Assembly: GCA_937983015.1 (NCBI GenBank)
Contig: CALKAK010000055.1
Coordinates: 1 to 16,214, forward strand
Reading direction: 5' to 3'
From: an uncultured Bacillaceae bacterium
GTDB taxonomy: Bacteria; Bacillota; Bacilli; Bacillales; Caldibacillaceae
Length of the DNA stretch: 16,214 nt
Below, piece by piece: positions 1-7,060 of this stretch (position 1 is the stretch's first letter; every line of letters starts with the position of its first letter). The notes beneath the pieces were generated by a model that was not told the origin of the DNA, searched no databases, and saw nothing but the letters and a program-made list of their open reading frames with translations. The position numbers and the translations under genes are program-made.

Positions 1-926
1 CCGCGTTTACCTTCTTCGTCGACGGTTTCACCGACGATCCGCCCCGGTAATTTCCGGATATATTTTTTGTCACTTGCGAAATATCCGCAAGTTGGCCCGC
101 CGAAAGACATCGGAATTCCGAGTGGTTGCATATCACCGACAACGAGGTCCGCTCCGAGTTTCCCGGGTGCTTGTAATATCGCAAGTGCAAGCGGATTGGC
201 ACTTACAATAAAAAGTGCACCATGTTCTTTGGCGATTTCATTGATCGCCTTAAGATCCTCTACCGAGCCAAAAAAGTTCGGGTACTGAACGATTACTGCG
301 GCCGTATCCTGATCGATTCTTTCTTTTAACTCGTCCAAGTCGGTCACATCACTATTCAACGCGATTTCGTCTACCGAGTAATTTTGTCCGCTCGCAACCG
401 TTTGTAAAATCTCGCGGGCTTCCGGATGGACCGCTTTGGAGATGAGCACTTTCGGGCGGCGTTTCGCATCAATAGCCAGTGAAGCCGCTTCTGCCAGAGA
501 TGTCGGTCCGTCATACATCGAGGAATTCGCCACATCCATCCCTGTAAGTTCACAGACCATCGTCTGGAATTCGAACATCGCCTGCAGCTCACCTTGACTG
601 ATCTCCGGCTGGTACGGTGTGTATGCGGTGTAAAATTCGGAACGGGAGATCACATGTTTTACAACGCTTGGAATATAGTGATCGTAAATCCCCGCGCCTA
701 AAAAGATCGGATAATCATCGGCAGTGACATTGCGTGCTGCTAGTTCCTGCATCCTTTTTTTGAGAAGGGATTCCGGTTCGGCTTCTGCGATTTCCAGATC
801 GCCTTTTAAGCGTAAATCTTCCGGGATGACCGTAAATAACTCATCGACCGAGGATAGTCCTAAAAATTCCAGCATTTCCTGCCTGTCCTGTTCGGTGTCG
901 GGAAGGTAGCGATATGTTCCGCTCAT
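1..926 (-). CDS. gcvPA: Glycine dehydrogenase (decarboxylating) subunit 1, P-protein N-terminal half (3' end cut by window edge)
   Basis: The protein is subunit 1 of the two-subunit P-protein of the glycine cleavage system. With GcvPB it decarboxylates glycine and passes the aminomethyl group to lipoyl-GcvH in the cytosol. Reading the minus strand from ATG at 926, about 308 codons are open with no stop down to base 1, against a family length near 448, so the C-terminal third lies outside the window. The family signature PYQPEISQGELQAMFEFQ is present, followed by TGMDVANSSMYDG. The PLP-binding lysine belongs to the partner GcvPB, so its absence here is normal. The start is fixed by an AAGGAGG-type site about 10 bases upstream. 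It lies 89 bases downstream of gcvT with no terminator between them, so the two are co-transcribed under the glycine riboswitch. Identification is firm; only completeness is unknown. Confidence 0.96.
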   Translation of the reverse strand, partial: MSGTYRYLPDTEQDRQEMLEFLGLSSVDELFTVIPEDLRLKGDLEIAEAEPESLLKKRMQELAARNVTADDYPIFLGAGIYDHYIPSVVKHVISRSEFYTAYTPYQPEISQGELQAMFEFQTMVCELTGMDVANSSMYDGPTSLAEAASLAIDAKRRPKVLISKAVHPEAREILQTVASGQNYSVDEIALNSDVTDLDELKERIDQDTAAVIVQYPNFFGSVEDLKAINEIAKEHGALFIVSANPLALAILQAPGKLGADLVVGDMQPLGIPMSFGGPTCGYFASDKKYIRKLPGRIVGETVDEEGKR

Positions 927-1015
927 CGGATTTTCTCCTCCTTTTTCACGCTTTTTAGTAATGGAGTGGTGAACTCATGATATTGTTCTTCGTATCCAGT
1001 ATTTCTAGATCAACC

Positions 1016-2131
1016 TTATTTTTTTCTTTTATAAAAAGGCTTTTTCACAACAACCGCATCGATAAAGCGTTTACGAATCTGGATTTTCACCGGAGTTTCC
1101 GGTTTAGTGTACGCTATATCCAATAAAGCAAATCCAAGAGCCTTTTTCAAAGTCGGTGCATGGGTTCCCGATGTGATGTGACCGATTTCCTTTTCCTCGT
1201 CCTGCGCAAAGACTTTATACCCGGTGCGCGGGATCCCTCTTCCAGTCACTTCCAGCCCGACGATTTTCCGCTGGATCCCTTCTTCTTTTTGTTTGCGGAG
1301 GGCTTCTTTACCGATAAATGAGTCTTTATCCAGTTTCACCGCAAAACCGAGCCCGGCCTCAAGTGGAGTCCAATCTTCCGATAACTCTTGTCCATATAAG
1401 GCAAGCCCAGCTTCGAACCGTAATGTGTCGCGGGCACCGAGACCGCATGGCAATAACCCGTCTTCTTGACCGGCTTCCAGCAGTTTGTCCCATAGATCTT
1501 CGACATGTTCTGCCTTTACATATAGTTCAAAACCATCTTCCCCAGTGTAGCCAGTACGGGAGATGAGGACATCCGGGATTCCCGCAACTTCTACTCCTTG
1601 CTGGAAACGGTAAAAACGGATCTTTGATAAATCGGTACTCGTCAATTTTTGTAAAATCGCTTGCGCTTTCGGACCTTGGAGGGCAAGTTGTCCGACACCG
1701 GTGGAGATATTTTTTACCGTGACGTCACCCTTTTCATGTTGTTTGATCCATTCATAATCTTTTTCTGTATTCGCCGCATTCACGACGAGCAAATATTTAT
1801 TTTCCGCTAATTTATAAATGAGAAAATCATCGATGATGCCGCCATCGGGTTTACACATCAGCGCGTATTGACATTGATTCACCTGACACTTTGTCACATC
1901 ATTCGTAACAAGCTCGTTCAGAAATCCTTCCGCATCCTGTCCTTCGATGAGGATCTCTCCCATATGGGAGACATCAAACAGTCCAGCCTTGTTACGGACG
2001 GCTTCGTGTTCTTCGATGATCCCGGAGAATTGAACGGGCATTTCCCAGCCACCGAATTCTGTCAGTTTGGCGCCAAGCTCCTGATATTTGGCAAATAAGG
2101 GTGTCCTTTTTAATTGGGGTTGTGCACCCAT
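1016..2131 (-). CDS. gcvT: Aminomethyltransferase, glycine cleavage T-protein
   Basis: This cytosolic enzyme takes the aminomethyl group from lipoyl-GcvH, transfers the carbon to tetrahydrofolate and releases ammonia. It has 371 residues, slightly longer than the usual ~365. Recognisable segments are LKRTPLFAKYQELGAK and GLFDVSHMGE near residues 50-58. The folate-site motif PDGGIIDDFLIY contains D101, the position of the catalytic aspartate known in E. coli GcvT, and SRTGYTGEDGFELY follows near the middle. The start ATG at 2131 has an AAGGAGG site 9 bases upstream; an ATG five bases earlier is immediately followed by TAA and cannot serve. It is first in the operon behind the riboswitch, with gcvPA downstream. 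The very end is lysine/arginine-rich, as is common in Bacillaceae homologues. Confidence 0.98.
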   Translation of the reverse strand: MGAQPQLKRTPLFAKYQELGAKLTEFGGWEMPVQFSGIIEEHEAVRNKAGLFDVSHMGEILIEGQDAEGFLNELVTNDVTKCQVNQCQYALMCKPDGGIIDDFLIYKLAENKYLLVVNAANTEKDYEWIKQHEKGDVTVKNISTGVGQLALQGPKAQAILQKLTSTDLSKIRFYRFQQGVEVAGIPDVLISRTGYTGEDGFELYVKAEHVEDLWDKLLEAGQEDGLLPCGLGARDTLRFEAGLALYGQELSEDWTPLEAGLGFAVKLDKDSFIGKEALRKQKEEGIQRKIVGLEVTGRGIPRTGYKVFAQDEEKEIGHITSGTHAPTLKKALGFALLDIAYTKPETPVKIQIRKRFIDAVVVKKPFYKRKK

Positions 2132-2375
2132 TACATAACCTCCTTTGTCTCGACCACTTTATAAAAGAAACAGTGTTTCTATTTCTCACCGTTTCCATTA
2201 TGGAATCGTGATTAATCCTTTATGCGAATGAATCTTTTTCATTTTTTCTAACACCATTTTCGCAAAAATCTCTTCTGATAATTAAGATAGCATAATCCCA
2301 GGGCAAATTCTCTATTTGCATCCGTTTTCTCGATAGAAGTGGAAAATTTTTCTTATTTATATCGTAAGAAAAACG

Positions 2376-2415
2376 AAAAAAGGACAGAAAAAGGCATTGC
2401 ACCCTTTCTCTGTCC
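2376..2415 (-). terminator. Riboswitch-controlled intrinsic terminator before gcvT
   Basis: On the minus strand GGACAGAGAAAGG (2415-2403) pairs with CCTTTTTCTGTCC (2394-2382), a 13-bp stem with one G-U pair and an 8-base loop, followed by six T residues. The 5' arm includes the bases that close P1 of the second glycine aptamer, so the two structures exclude each other. Glycine binding should favour the aptamer and allow read-through into gcvT. Confidence 0.9.
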
Positions 2416-2590
2416 TGGTACCTGAGAGATTAACCCCGCATCTTGCAGGATTTTCCCCGTTGGTGGCTACCAAGTAGCGCTCTCCAGAGGTGCGTCCCGT
2501 TGCAGTCCTTGAACCTGAGAGATTAGCTCCGGGGATTTTAGGAGCTTGCTCCTTCGGTGGCGATCACGCACTCTCCTGCAACGCTCATCC
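2403..2590 (-). ncRNA. Tandem glycine riboswitch (two aptamers)
   Basis: Two glycine aptamers lie in tandem on the minus strand. Aptamer 1 (about 2582-2499) is closed by GTTGCAG/CTGCAAC and carries GGAGAGTGCG, CACCGAAGGAGCAA and AATCTCTCAGG. Aptamer 2 (about 2490-2408) carries CTCTGGAGAGCG, CACCAACGGGG, AATCTCTCAGG and the closing GGACAGAG. These are the conserved blocks of the class known upstream of gcvT in Bacillus. The linker between the aptamers ends in GGGACGC and the 5' leader is GGATGAGCG, so a leader-linker kink-turn is possible but was not modelled. The 3' arm of the aptamer 2 P1 stem overlaps the terminator stem, giving an ON switch for glycine. It controls gcvT and gcvPA. Confidence 0.95.
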
Positions 2591-2619
2591 GCCGCGATTC
2601 ATTTTTTATGGCTAATTTT

Positions 2620-2648
2620 AGCTTAACGAGTATACGGGTTATTGTCAA
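2620..2648 (-). promoter_or_regulatory. SigA-type promoter of the gcv operon
   Basis: A perfect TTGACA (2648-2643) is followed after exactly 17 bases by TAAGCT (2625-2620), a weak -10 that keeps the TA....T positions. The start point would fall about 30 bases upstream of the first aptamer. The perfect -35 and the position support the call; the -10 is poor. Confidence 0.6.
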
Positions 2649-2721
2649 CCAATTGCCAACTGTATCCCAATAATGCATTGTCCGAATTTTCCGATTATTA
2701 CACATCCGTTTGAACGATTGA

Positions 2722-3027
2722 TCAATTGACCGGTAGTGCGCACGCGCTTTGCACGAGTGGTTCACCGACAATAAAGCCTTCTTCCTGTGAATAATCGATT
2801 TGCGTTTCTTCATCGAGATACCGTTTCGTGAAGCGATCGATCCGAATCTGAATCCCTTCGAACTCCAGGACGGTGTCGAGAGGACGCGCTTCATCAAAAA
2901 CGAGTTTGAAATTGACGGCCACGCCACAACCGCCTGCCATTTCCGCATCCACTCTGGGGAAGATATGTTCAGGAAGTTCCATGGATTCCAGCTTTTTTAA
3001 AGCTCTTTCGGTTAAGGATATGATCAT
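2722..3027 (-). CDS. HesB/IscA-like iron-sulfur biosynthesis domain protein
   Basis: A 101-residue protein of the Fe-S_biosyn fold (HesB/YadR/YfhF family). Signs of the family are the N-terminal SLTERALKKLE helix, the GGCGVAVNFKLVFDE core with C34, and the tail EEGFIVGEPLVQSACAL with C96. Classical A-type carriers hold iron-sulfur clusters through a conserved first Cys plus a C-terminal Cys-Gly-Cys. That C-terminal pair is absent here, as in Bacillus YneR-type HesB-like proteins, so cluster carriage should not be assumed. The start ATG at 3027 has AGAGGTGA about 8 bases upstream. It is monocistronic, convergent with nothing and upstream of the gcv promoter. No terminator is evident after it, so it may read into the gcv leader. 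Function in vivo is unknown. Confidence 0.85.
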   Translation of the reverse strand: MIISLTERALKKLESMELPEHIFPRVDAEMAGGCGVAVNFKLVFDEARPLDTVLEFEGIQIRIDRFTKRYLDEETQIDYSQEEGFIVGEPLVQSACALPVN

Positions 3028-3125
3028 ATAGGTTCACCTCTTTTTACCAGATCTAGTTTAGGTGCGCCATTGGCGAAATGAAAATGATGATGAACGCATC
3101 TCTAATTCGCTTTGACAAGAAATTG

Positions 3126-3154
3126 GTGACATTATCGTATATTCATTATATGCT
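3126..3154 (+). promoter_or_regulatory. Putative promoter for the short frame at 3209
   Basis: GTGACA (3126-3131), 17 bases, then TATGCT (3149-3154). A second -35-like TTGACA sits at 3112-3117 with less suitable spacing. A strong ribosome site (AAAGGAG, 3191-3197) and ATG follow, so this looks like the surviving control region of a lost gene. Confidence 0.4.
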
Positions 3155-3208
3155 AGTAAGGTATCCTTCACCAGAAAAGTGAATGAACGAAAAGGAGACC
3201 TTTGCACG

Positions 3209-3262
3209 ATGAAATTATTCATCATATTAGGTTGTCTACCTACTTCCGCCCTCATGAAATAG
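3209..3262 (+). pseudogene. Short 5' remnant, possibly of a DUF423 (YwdK-like) membrane protein gene
   Basis: An ATG at 3209 with AAAGGAG 11 bases upstream opens a frame that reads MKLFIILGCLPTSALMK and then stops at TAG (3260-3262), 17 residues in all. The first eight residues match the way DUF423 small membrane proteins begin (MKLFIILGA...). Nothing after the stop, in any plus frame up to 3425, resembles the rest of that family. The simplest reading is that most of the gene was deleted and the promoter, ribosome site and first codons remain. It could also be a real tiny peptide or a chance resemblance. Nothing else in the 428-base gap between 3028 and 3455 looks coding. Confidence 0.3.
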
Positions 3263-3425
3263 GCAATCGTTTTTCTGTAAATCCTTAACATAATTTGTAT
3301 TATTTCAAAAAGTTTTGTGTCATTGTCGCGGTCTTTTGGACAAATTTTTCGCTGTTTTGGGTCAGTGTTGTCCCTAGTTTTAATTCTGACGGGTTCAACT
3401 AAATAAAAAACTTTAAAATGGAAAG

Positions 3426-3450
3426 GCCTGGAGCATATGGCGCTCCAGGC
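3426..3450 (-). terminator. Intrinsic terminator after the NADP oxidoreductase gene
   Basis: A perfect 9-bp stem GCCTGGAGC/GCTCCAGGC (3426-3434 with 3442-3450) with a 7-base loop lies five bases past the stop codon at 3456. On the minus strand it is followed by CTTTCCATTTT, an imperfect T tract. Confidence 0.65.
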
Positions 3451-3455
3451 GAACC

Positions 3456-4121
3456 TTATTGTTGATAACGAAAATTTTCCGGTCGTTCCGGGCTTGCTTT
3501 TTCCAGCGCTTCTTTCAGTTGTTCTACGTTTAGTTCCTGTACATAACAAGGTGTTCCCGGTTGTTGCCGCCAGGATTCGCTCAAAGTTCCGCTATCGACG
3601 GGATCGAACCCCAGTTCATCGATTAAGTCCATCACGATTTTCTTTTGTTTTTCATCATCACCGGCGACCGGTAAAGCCAGCCGGTTTGGATCTCCTTTCG
3701 GGCGTCCTTTTTCCAGTAAATTTTTATACCAAATCGTGTTGAACGCTTTGATCACAGGGCGACCTAGTTGTTGCGACACCCATACGCTTTCTGGCATTCC
3801 TTCTTCGATTTCCTTGATATAACCATCGCGGTTATTCGGATAATAATTGCCCGTATCGACGACAGGAACATGTTCCGGCACATTTTTAAACAAGTCTTTA
3901 GGTAGGTCGGGAATATTTTTTTCCGGAATCGTAACGATTACCAAGTCAACATCACGGACCGCGTCATGAACAGTTGTGGGAGTGGCACCCGTTTCTTTGG
4001 CGAGATCCTGTAAAGTCTCAGGTCCGCGGGAGTTAGCCACTTTTACCTCATGGCCAAGTTCCGTCAATCTTCTTGTCAATGTGCCACCGATATGACCGGC
4101 ACCGATGATCCCGATCTTCAC
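3456..4121 (-). CDS. NADPH-dependent F420 reductase-like / NAD(P)-binding oxidoreductase (COG2085 type)
   Basis: A 221-residue Rossmann-fold protein. The N-terminal dinucleotide motif MKIGIIGAGHIGGTL (GxGxxG at residues 7-12) is followed by VKVANSRGPETL at the end of the second beta strand, where NADP specificity is set. The family is named after archaeal F420:NADP reductases. Bacillaceae generally lack F420, so the real electron partner here is unknown and the name is structural only. Conserved downstream stretches include VVDTGNYYPNNRDG, VIKAFNTIWYKNL and VDSGTLSESWRQQPGTPCY, typical of the bacterial relatives. The start is GTG at 4121, with GGGGG 8 bases upstream; the nearby ATG at 4128 is out of frame. 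It is monocistronic, divergent from the CcdC-like gene and followed by its own terminator. Confidence 0.85.
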   Translation of the reverse strand: MKIGIIGAGHIGGTLTRRLTELGHEVKVANSRGPETLQDLAKETGATPTTVHDAVRDVDLVIVTIPEKNIPDLPKDLFKNVPEHVPVVDTGNYYPNNRDGYIKEIEEGMPESVWVSQQLGRPVIKAFNTIWYKNLLEKGRPKGDPNRLALPVAGDDEKQKKIVMDLIDELGFDPVDSGTLSESWRQQPGTPCYVQELNVEQLKEALEKASPERPENFRYQQ

Positions 4122-4165
4122 CGTTCATTCCCCCTTTGCCTTTTATAACTATATTCTTGCAGGGA

Positions 4166-4174
4166 TGATAAAAT
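4166..4174 (+). promoter_or_regulatory. Putative extended -10 promoter for the CcdC-like gene
   Basis: TGATAAAAT fits TGnTAAAAT (5 of 6 to the -10 consensus plus the extended TG). No good -35 lies at 16-18 bases. The start point would be about 80 bases upstream of the coding start at 4259. Confidence 0.3.
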
Positions 4175-4258
4175 CCTTTTCCAATCCTTCTATCGCTTTA
4201 TTTTGCCATCGCTTTTTCGTCGTGTTAAGATTTTATCAGAATATAAAGAACGGGATGG

Positions 4259-4795
4259 ATGCACTTGCTTATATTATCCTTTATCATTCCAATCATCATG
4301 GCGACATTGTTCATCATCTGGCGCATCAAAGCGACAGAAAGGCCGATCACAAAGCGGAAAATTATTCTACCCCCCATCATGATGAGTACAGGTGCGTTCA
4401 TGTATATTTTTCCCGCATTTCGCATCGGCTGGCAACAGATCCTGGAAGCTCTTACGATCGGCTTCTTTTTTTCCATCATCTTAATACTCAATACAAAATT
4501 TGAAATCCGCGAGCAGAAAATCTATGTCAAATACTCTAAAGCTTTCGGTGTTATTTTGATCGTGTTATTAATCATCCGCACCATGTTTAAATTCTATCTC
4601 ACCTTGACGATCGATGTCGGGGAAACCGGCGGAATGTTTTGGATGCTTGCCTTCGGGATGATCGTTCCCTGGCGGGTGGCGATGTATATTCAATACAATA
4701 AGATGGTGAAAAAAATCTCACCCCATTTTGTCATGAATTCCACGAATCTGAAAAACCACTCACGTTTCCACGAGTCCGAAAATATACGGTCGTAA
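4259..4795 (+). CDS. CcdC-family integral membrane protein (DUF1453)
   Basis: A 178-residue membrane protein with about five hydrophobic segments (roughly residues 1-20, 36-54, 62-78, 94-115 and 124-142). Family stretches are seen in order: TERPITKRKIILPPIMMSTG, EALTIGFFFSIILI, KFEIREQKIYVKYSKAFG and MFWMLAFGMIVPWRVAMYIQ. These match CcdC of Bacillus, encoded beside the cytochrome c maturation gene ccdA there, though ccdC itself is reported as dispensable for cytochrome c synthesis. Here it stands alone between divergent or convergent neighbours, so context gives no support for a cytochrome role. The ribosome site is weak (AAAGAACGGG). ATG at 4259 is chosen because the hydrophobic N-terminus begins there; the ATG at 4255 is in another frame. 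The hydrophilic tail after residue 150 is variable. Confidence 0.85.
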   Translation: MHLLILSFIIPIIMATLFIIWRIKATERPITKRKIILPPIMMSTGAFMYIFPAFRIGWQQILEALTIGFFFSIILILNTKFEIREQKIYVKYSKAFGVILIVLLIIRTMFKFYLTLTIDVGETGGMFWMLAFGMIVPWRVAMYIQYNKMVKKISPHFVMNSTNLKNHSRFHESENIRS

Positions 4796-4842
4796 GGTCA
4801 TAAGCTTTAATTCAAGGAGAGATATTTGCTGATCAATATGAA

Positions 4843-4871
4843 AAAGCCGGGAAGTCCCCGGCTTTATTTTT
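4843..4871. terminator. Bidirectional intrinsic terminator between the CcdC-like and aldo/keto reductase genes
   Basis: AAAGCCGGG (4843-4851) pairs with CCCGGCTTT (4857-4865) around a 5-base loop. On the plus strand it is followed by ATTTTTA; on the minus strand the flanking A-run gives TTTTT. It can end both convergent transcripts. Confidence 0.85.
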
Positions 4872-4960
4872 AAGTATCGAAAAAAACTCTTGATGAGAAT
4901 TGCTCCTTTTATCAATAGAAATTTCAAAATGAACCAATACTGCCCCTGCGAAAACTTCGC

Positions 4961-5803
4961 TCAAAACTCCTCGTATTCCGCCGGGTCCTGTCCTTTCCGA
5001 CGTCCGTCCGGTTTCGATAAAGCGTTGATCGCTTCCATTTCCGCTTCCTCGAGGGCGAAATCAAAGATATTTAGATTTTCAAACTGACGATCAGGATTTT
5101 GGGATTTCGGGATCGAAATCGCACCGATTTGATAATGCCAGCGCAGGACAACTTGAGCCGGTGTTTTTCCGTGTTTTTCCGAGATCGTACGGATCGTTTC
5201 TTCTGCAAAAAGTTTGCCGCCACGATAAAGCGGGCTCCATGATTGCGTTCGAATATTAAATCTTTCATGGAATCTACGCTGCTCGGCCTGATTGAAATAA
5301 GGATGAAGCTCGATCTGGTTGACACTTGGAACGACGCCCGTTTCTTTCACGAGCCGTTCGATGTGCTCGGGGAGGAAGTTGCTCACACCGATCGAACGGA
5401 TCAATCCCCATTTTTTCGCATCGATTAACGCTTGCCATGCCTCGACATAGCGATTTTGTTTCGGATTCGGCCAATGAATGAGATAGAGATCATAATAGTC
5501 GAGATTCGCCCGATAAAGCGATTCCTGGATTGCGGTAATCGCAGCATCATACTCATGATAACGTCCTGGCAATTTAGACGTAATTATGAGTTTCTCCCGC
5601 GGCACCGAGCTGCGGCGGATCGCCTCACCCACGGCCCCCTCATTTTCATAGTTATACGCGCTATCGATCAGTCGATAACCCATATCGATGGCACTGACGA
5701 TGGCTTGTACTCCGGCTGCTCCCCGGATTTGCCAGGTACCAAAACCGATTACTGGTATACGTAACCCGTCATTTAATGTTACTTCAGGAATTTGCACGTT
5801 CAC
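4961..5803 (-). CDS. Aldo/keto reductase (AKR5-like)
   Basis: A 280-residue cytosolic NADPH-dependent reductase of aldehydes and ketones, (beta/alpha)8 barrel. The full catalytic tetrad is visible: D47 and Y52 in IDSAYNYENE, K77 in IITSKLPG and H110 in LYLIHWPNP. The NADP-binding C-terminal part has IGAISIPKSQNPDRQFENL. It resembles the 2,5-diketogluconate reductase/YtbE-YvgN group; the substrate cannot be told. The frame is open to 5866, but codons 17-19 of that longer frame (AATAAGGAGG) are themselves the ribosome site. The real start is therefore GTG at 5803, eight bases downstream of AAGGAGG, which removes a non-homologous 21-residue leader. It is monocistronic, ending at the bidirectional terminator, and divergent from the thioesterase gene. 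Confidence 0.93.
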   Translation of the reverse strand: MNVQIPEVTLNDGLRIPVIGFGTWQIRGAAGVQAIVSAIDMGYRLIDSAYNYENEGAVGEAIRRSSVPREKLIITSKLPGRYHEYDAAITAIQESLYRANLDYYDLYLIHWPNPKQNRYVEAWQALIDAKKWGLIRSIGVSNFLPEHIERLVKETGVVPSVNQIELHPYFNQAEQRRFHERFNIRTQSWSPLYRGGKLFAEETIRTISEKHGKTPAQVVLRWHYQIGAISIPKSQNPDRQFENLNIFDFALEEAEMEAINALSKPDGRRKGQDPAEYEEF

Positions 5804-6039
5804 TAGTGTAACCTCCTTATTATATGGATGAAATATTTTTCTTTCATGAAAACCCTGTATTTCCATTTTATCAAATCCTGGGAATACTGATAGAAAAACT
5901 TAATACAATTTTATACGTAAATATTTTTGTAAAACGGTGAAAAACGAGTCACCTGGAAAACCCTTGAAATCTTAAAAAATCCATTTCCACATCAAATTTA
6001 CTTGCTTACTTCAGCGCGGAAGAACACGATTTACTTTCG

Positions 6040-6048
6040 TGATATAAT
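6040..6048 (+). promoter_or_regulatory. Extended -10 promoter of the thioesterase gene
   Basis: TGATATAAT is a perfect TGnTATAAT. No TTGACA-like -35 lies 16-18 bases upstream, which extended -10 promoters tolerate. The start point would be near 6055, giving a leader of about 28 bases that includes the AAAGGAG site. Confidence 0.7.
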
Positions 6049-6082
6049 GGATTTATACGTCGATTCGCAAAGGAGAACCATC

Positions 6083-6853
6083 ATGACAGTCGAAGTGCCC
6101 GTATACCAGAGAACCATCCACGTTGATTTTCGCGATGTGGACTTTAAAAAGCAATTAAAATTGAGTAGTTTATTCGCCTATTTTCAGGATACGGCCGGGT
6201 TCGCATCTGAGGAGATGAACCTCGGCATCCAAACTTTGATGGATACATACGGGGTTACCTGGGTGTTAATGCGCATTCGCACGGATATTTTGCGCTATCC
6301 CGTTCTGGATGAGGAGATCACGATCGAAACGTGGCCGACGGACATGACCCGTGTCGAATTTAATCGCGATTTTTTTGTCCGTGACCAGAATGGAGAGGTG
6401 ATCATAAAAGGGGTCTCCACCTGGGTGTTAATGGATCTAGAAACCCGTCGCATCAAGCGGACGAATTTAATCAAAGCGGATTACCCCCGTACGAATTGGC
6501 GGGCAATCCACTGTGACCTCGGCAGAATCCGGGATTTTGGCCAGCTCGAGACGGTCTACCGGAAAACGATTGGCTACAGTGATGTCGATATCAACGGTCA
6601 CCTTACGAATTCAAAATATGTAGACTATATCATGGATTGTTTTTCCATTCAAGACCACCAGGAAAATCATGTACATTCCCTGGAAGTCAATTATCTTCAA
6701 GAAGCGTTCCCCGGGGACACCTTGATTTTGCAAAAAGACATTTCGCGGTTGAAAGAAAGGATCGTTTTTGTCGAAGGGATTAAAGAAGCCGATGGAAAAA
6801 CCGCCTTTCGGGCCCTGTTTTCCTTCACACCGACAGAAGAAAATCATGGATGA
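6083..6853 (+). CDS. Acyl-ACP thioesterase (FatA/FatB family)
   Basis: A 256-residue double hot-dog protein that hydrolyses acyl-ACP to free fatty acid. The N-terminal hot-dog has VDFRDVDFKKQLKLSSLFAY and the segment TYGVTWVLMRIRTDILRYP, followed by TIETWPTDMTRVEFNRDF, typical of the family. The second hot-dog carries YSDVDINGHLTNSKYVDYIM with the conserved N171 and H173 of the DxNxH active-site motif. Plant enzymes release fatty acids from the plastid synthase; Gram-positive members hydrolyse various acyl-ACPs, and their role in Bacillaceae is not settled. ATG at 6083 is chosen because AAAGGAG lies 8 bases upstream and the promoter at 6040-6048 sits inside the longer open frame that begins at 6002. 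It is monocistronic, with no clear terminator in the next 200 bases. Confidence 0.92.
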   Translation: MTVEVPVYQRTIHVDFRDVDFKKQLKLSSLFAYFQDTAGFASEEMNLGIQTLMDTYGVTWVLMRIRTDILRYPVLDEEITIETWPTDMTRVEFNRDFFVRDQNGEVIIKGVSTWVLMDLETRRIKRTNLIKADYPRTNWRAIHCDLGRIRDFGQLETVYRKTIGYSDVDINGHLTNSKYVDYIMDCFSIQDHQENHVHSLEVNYLQEAFPGDTLILQKDISRLKERIVFVEGIKEADGKTAFRALFSFTPTEENHG

Positions 6854-6861
6854 ACTTGGAA

Positions 6862-6892
6862 TTGGCTATATTGCATTTCATTTTGGTATGAT
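6862..6892 (+). promoter_or_regulatory. Putative promoter upstream of the DsbA-like pseudogene
   Basis: TGGTATGAT (6884-6892) fits an extended -10 with TATGAT, and TTGGCT (6862-6867) lies 19 bases upstream. The distance to the ribosome-site-like AAAAGGGG at about 7047-7054 is roughly 155 bases. It may be a relic of the lost gene's control region. Confidence 0.35.
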
Positions 6893-7060
6893 AGAGGATC
6901 GCGTTTTTTCTTGCAATGTGAAGAAGGGACGTGTTTTTCTGCAGATCGTCTGAACATTTTTGTCAAAATGCTCGATTTTCAATAGATCTCAAGTTTTATC
7001 GGTACCCGAATGTTCTTTTCCCTATTACAGTGCTAGTAAAAAGTAAAAAAGGGGATTCCG

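Noticed and set aside
3058..3549. 163-codon minus-strand open frame overlapping the oxidoreductase gene end
   Set aside because: It runs through the 3' end of a recognised gene and its terminator, and has no family resemblance.
5804..5866. N-terminal extension of the aldo/keto reductase from ATG 5866
   Set aside because: The extra codons include the AAGGAGG ribosome site of the GTG start at 5803, and the 21 residues do not resemble the family.
6002..6082. N-terminal extension of the thioesterase
   Set aside because: It contains the TGATATAAT promoter and the AAAGGAG site that serve the ATG at 6083.
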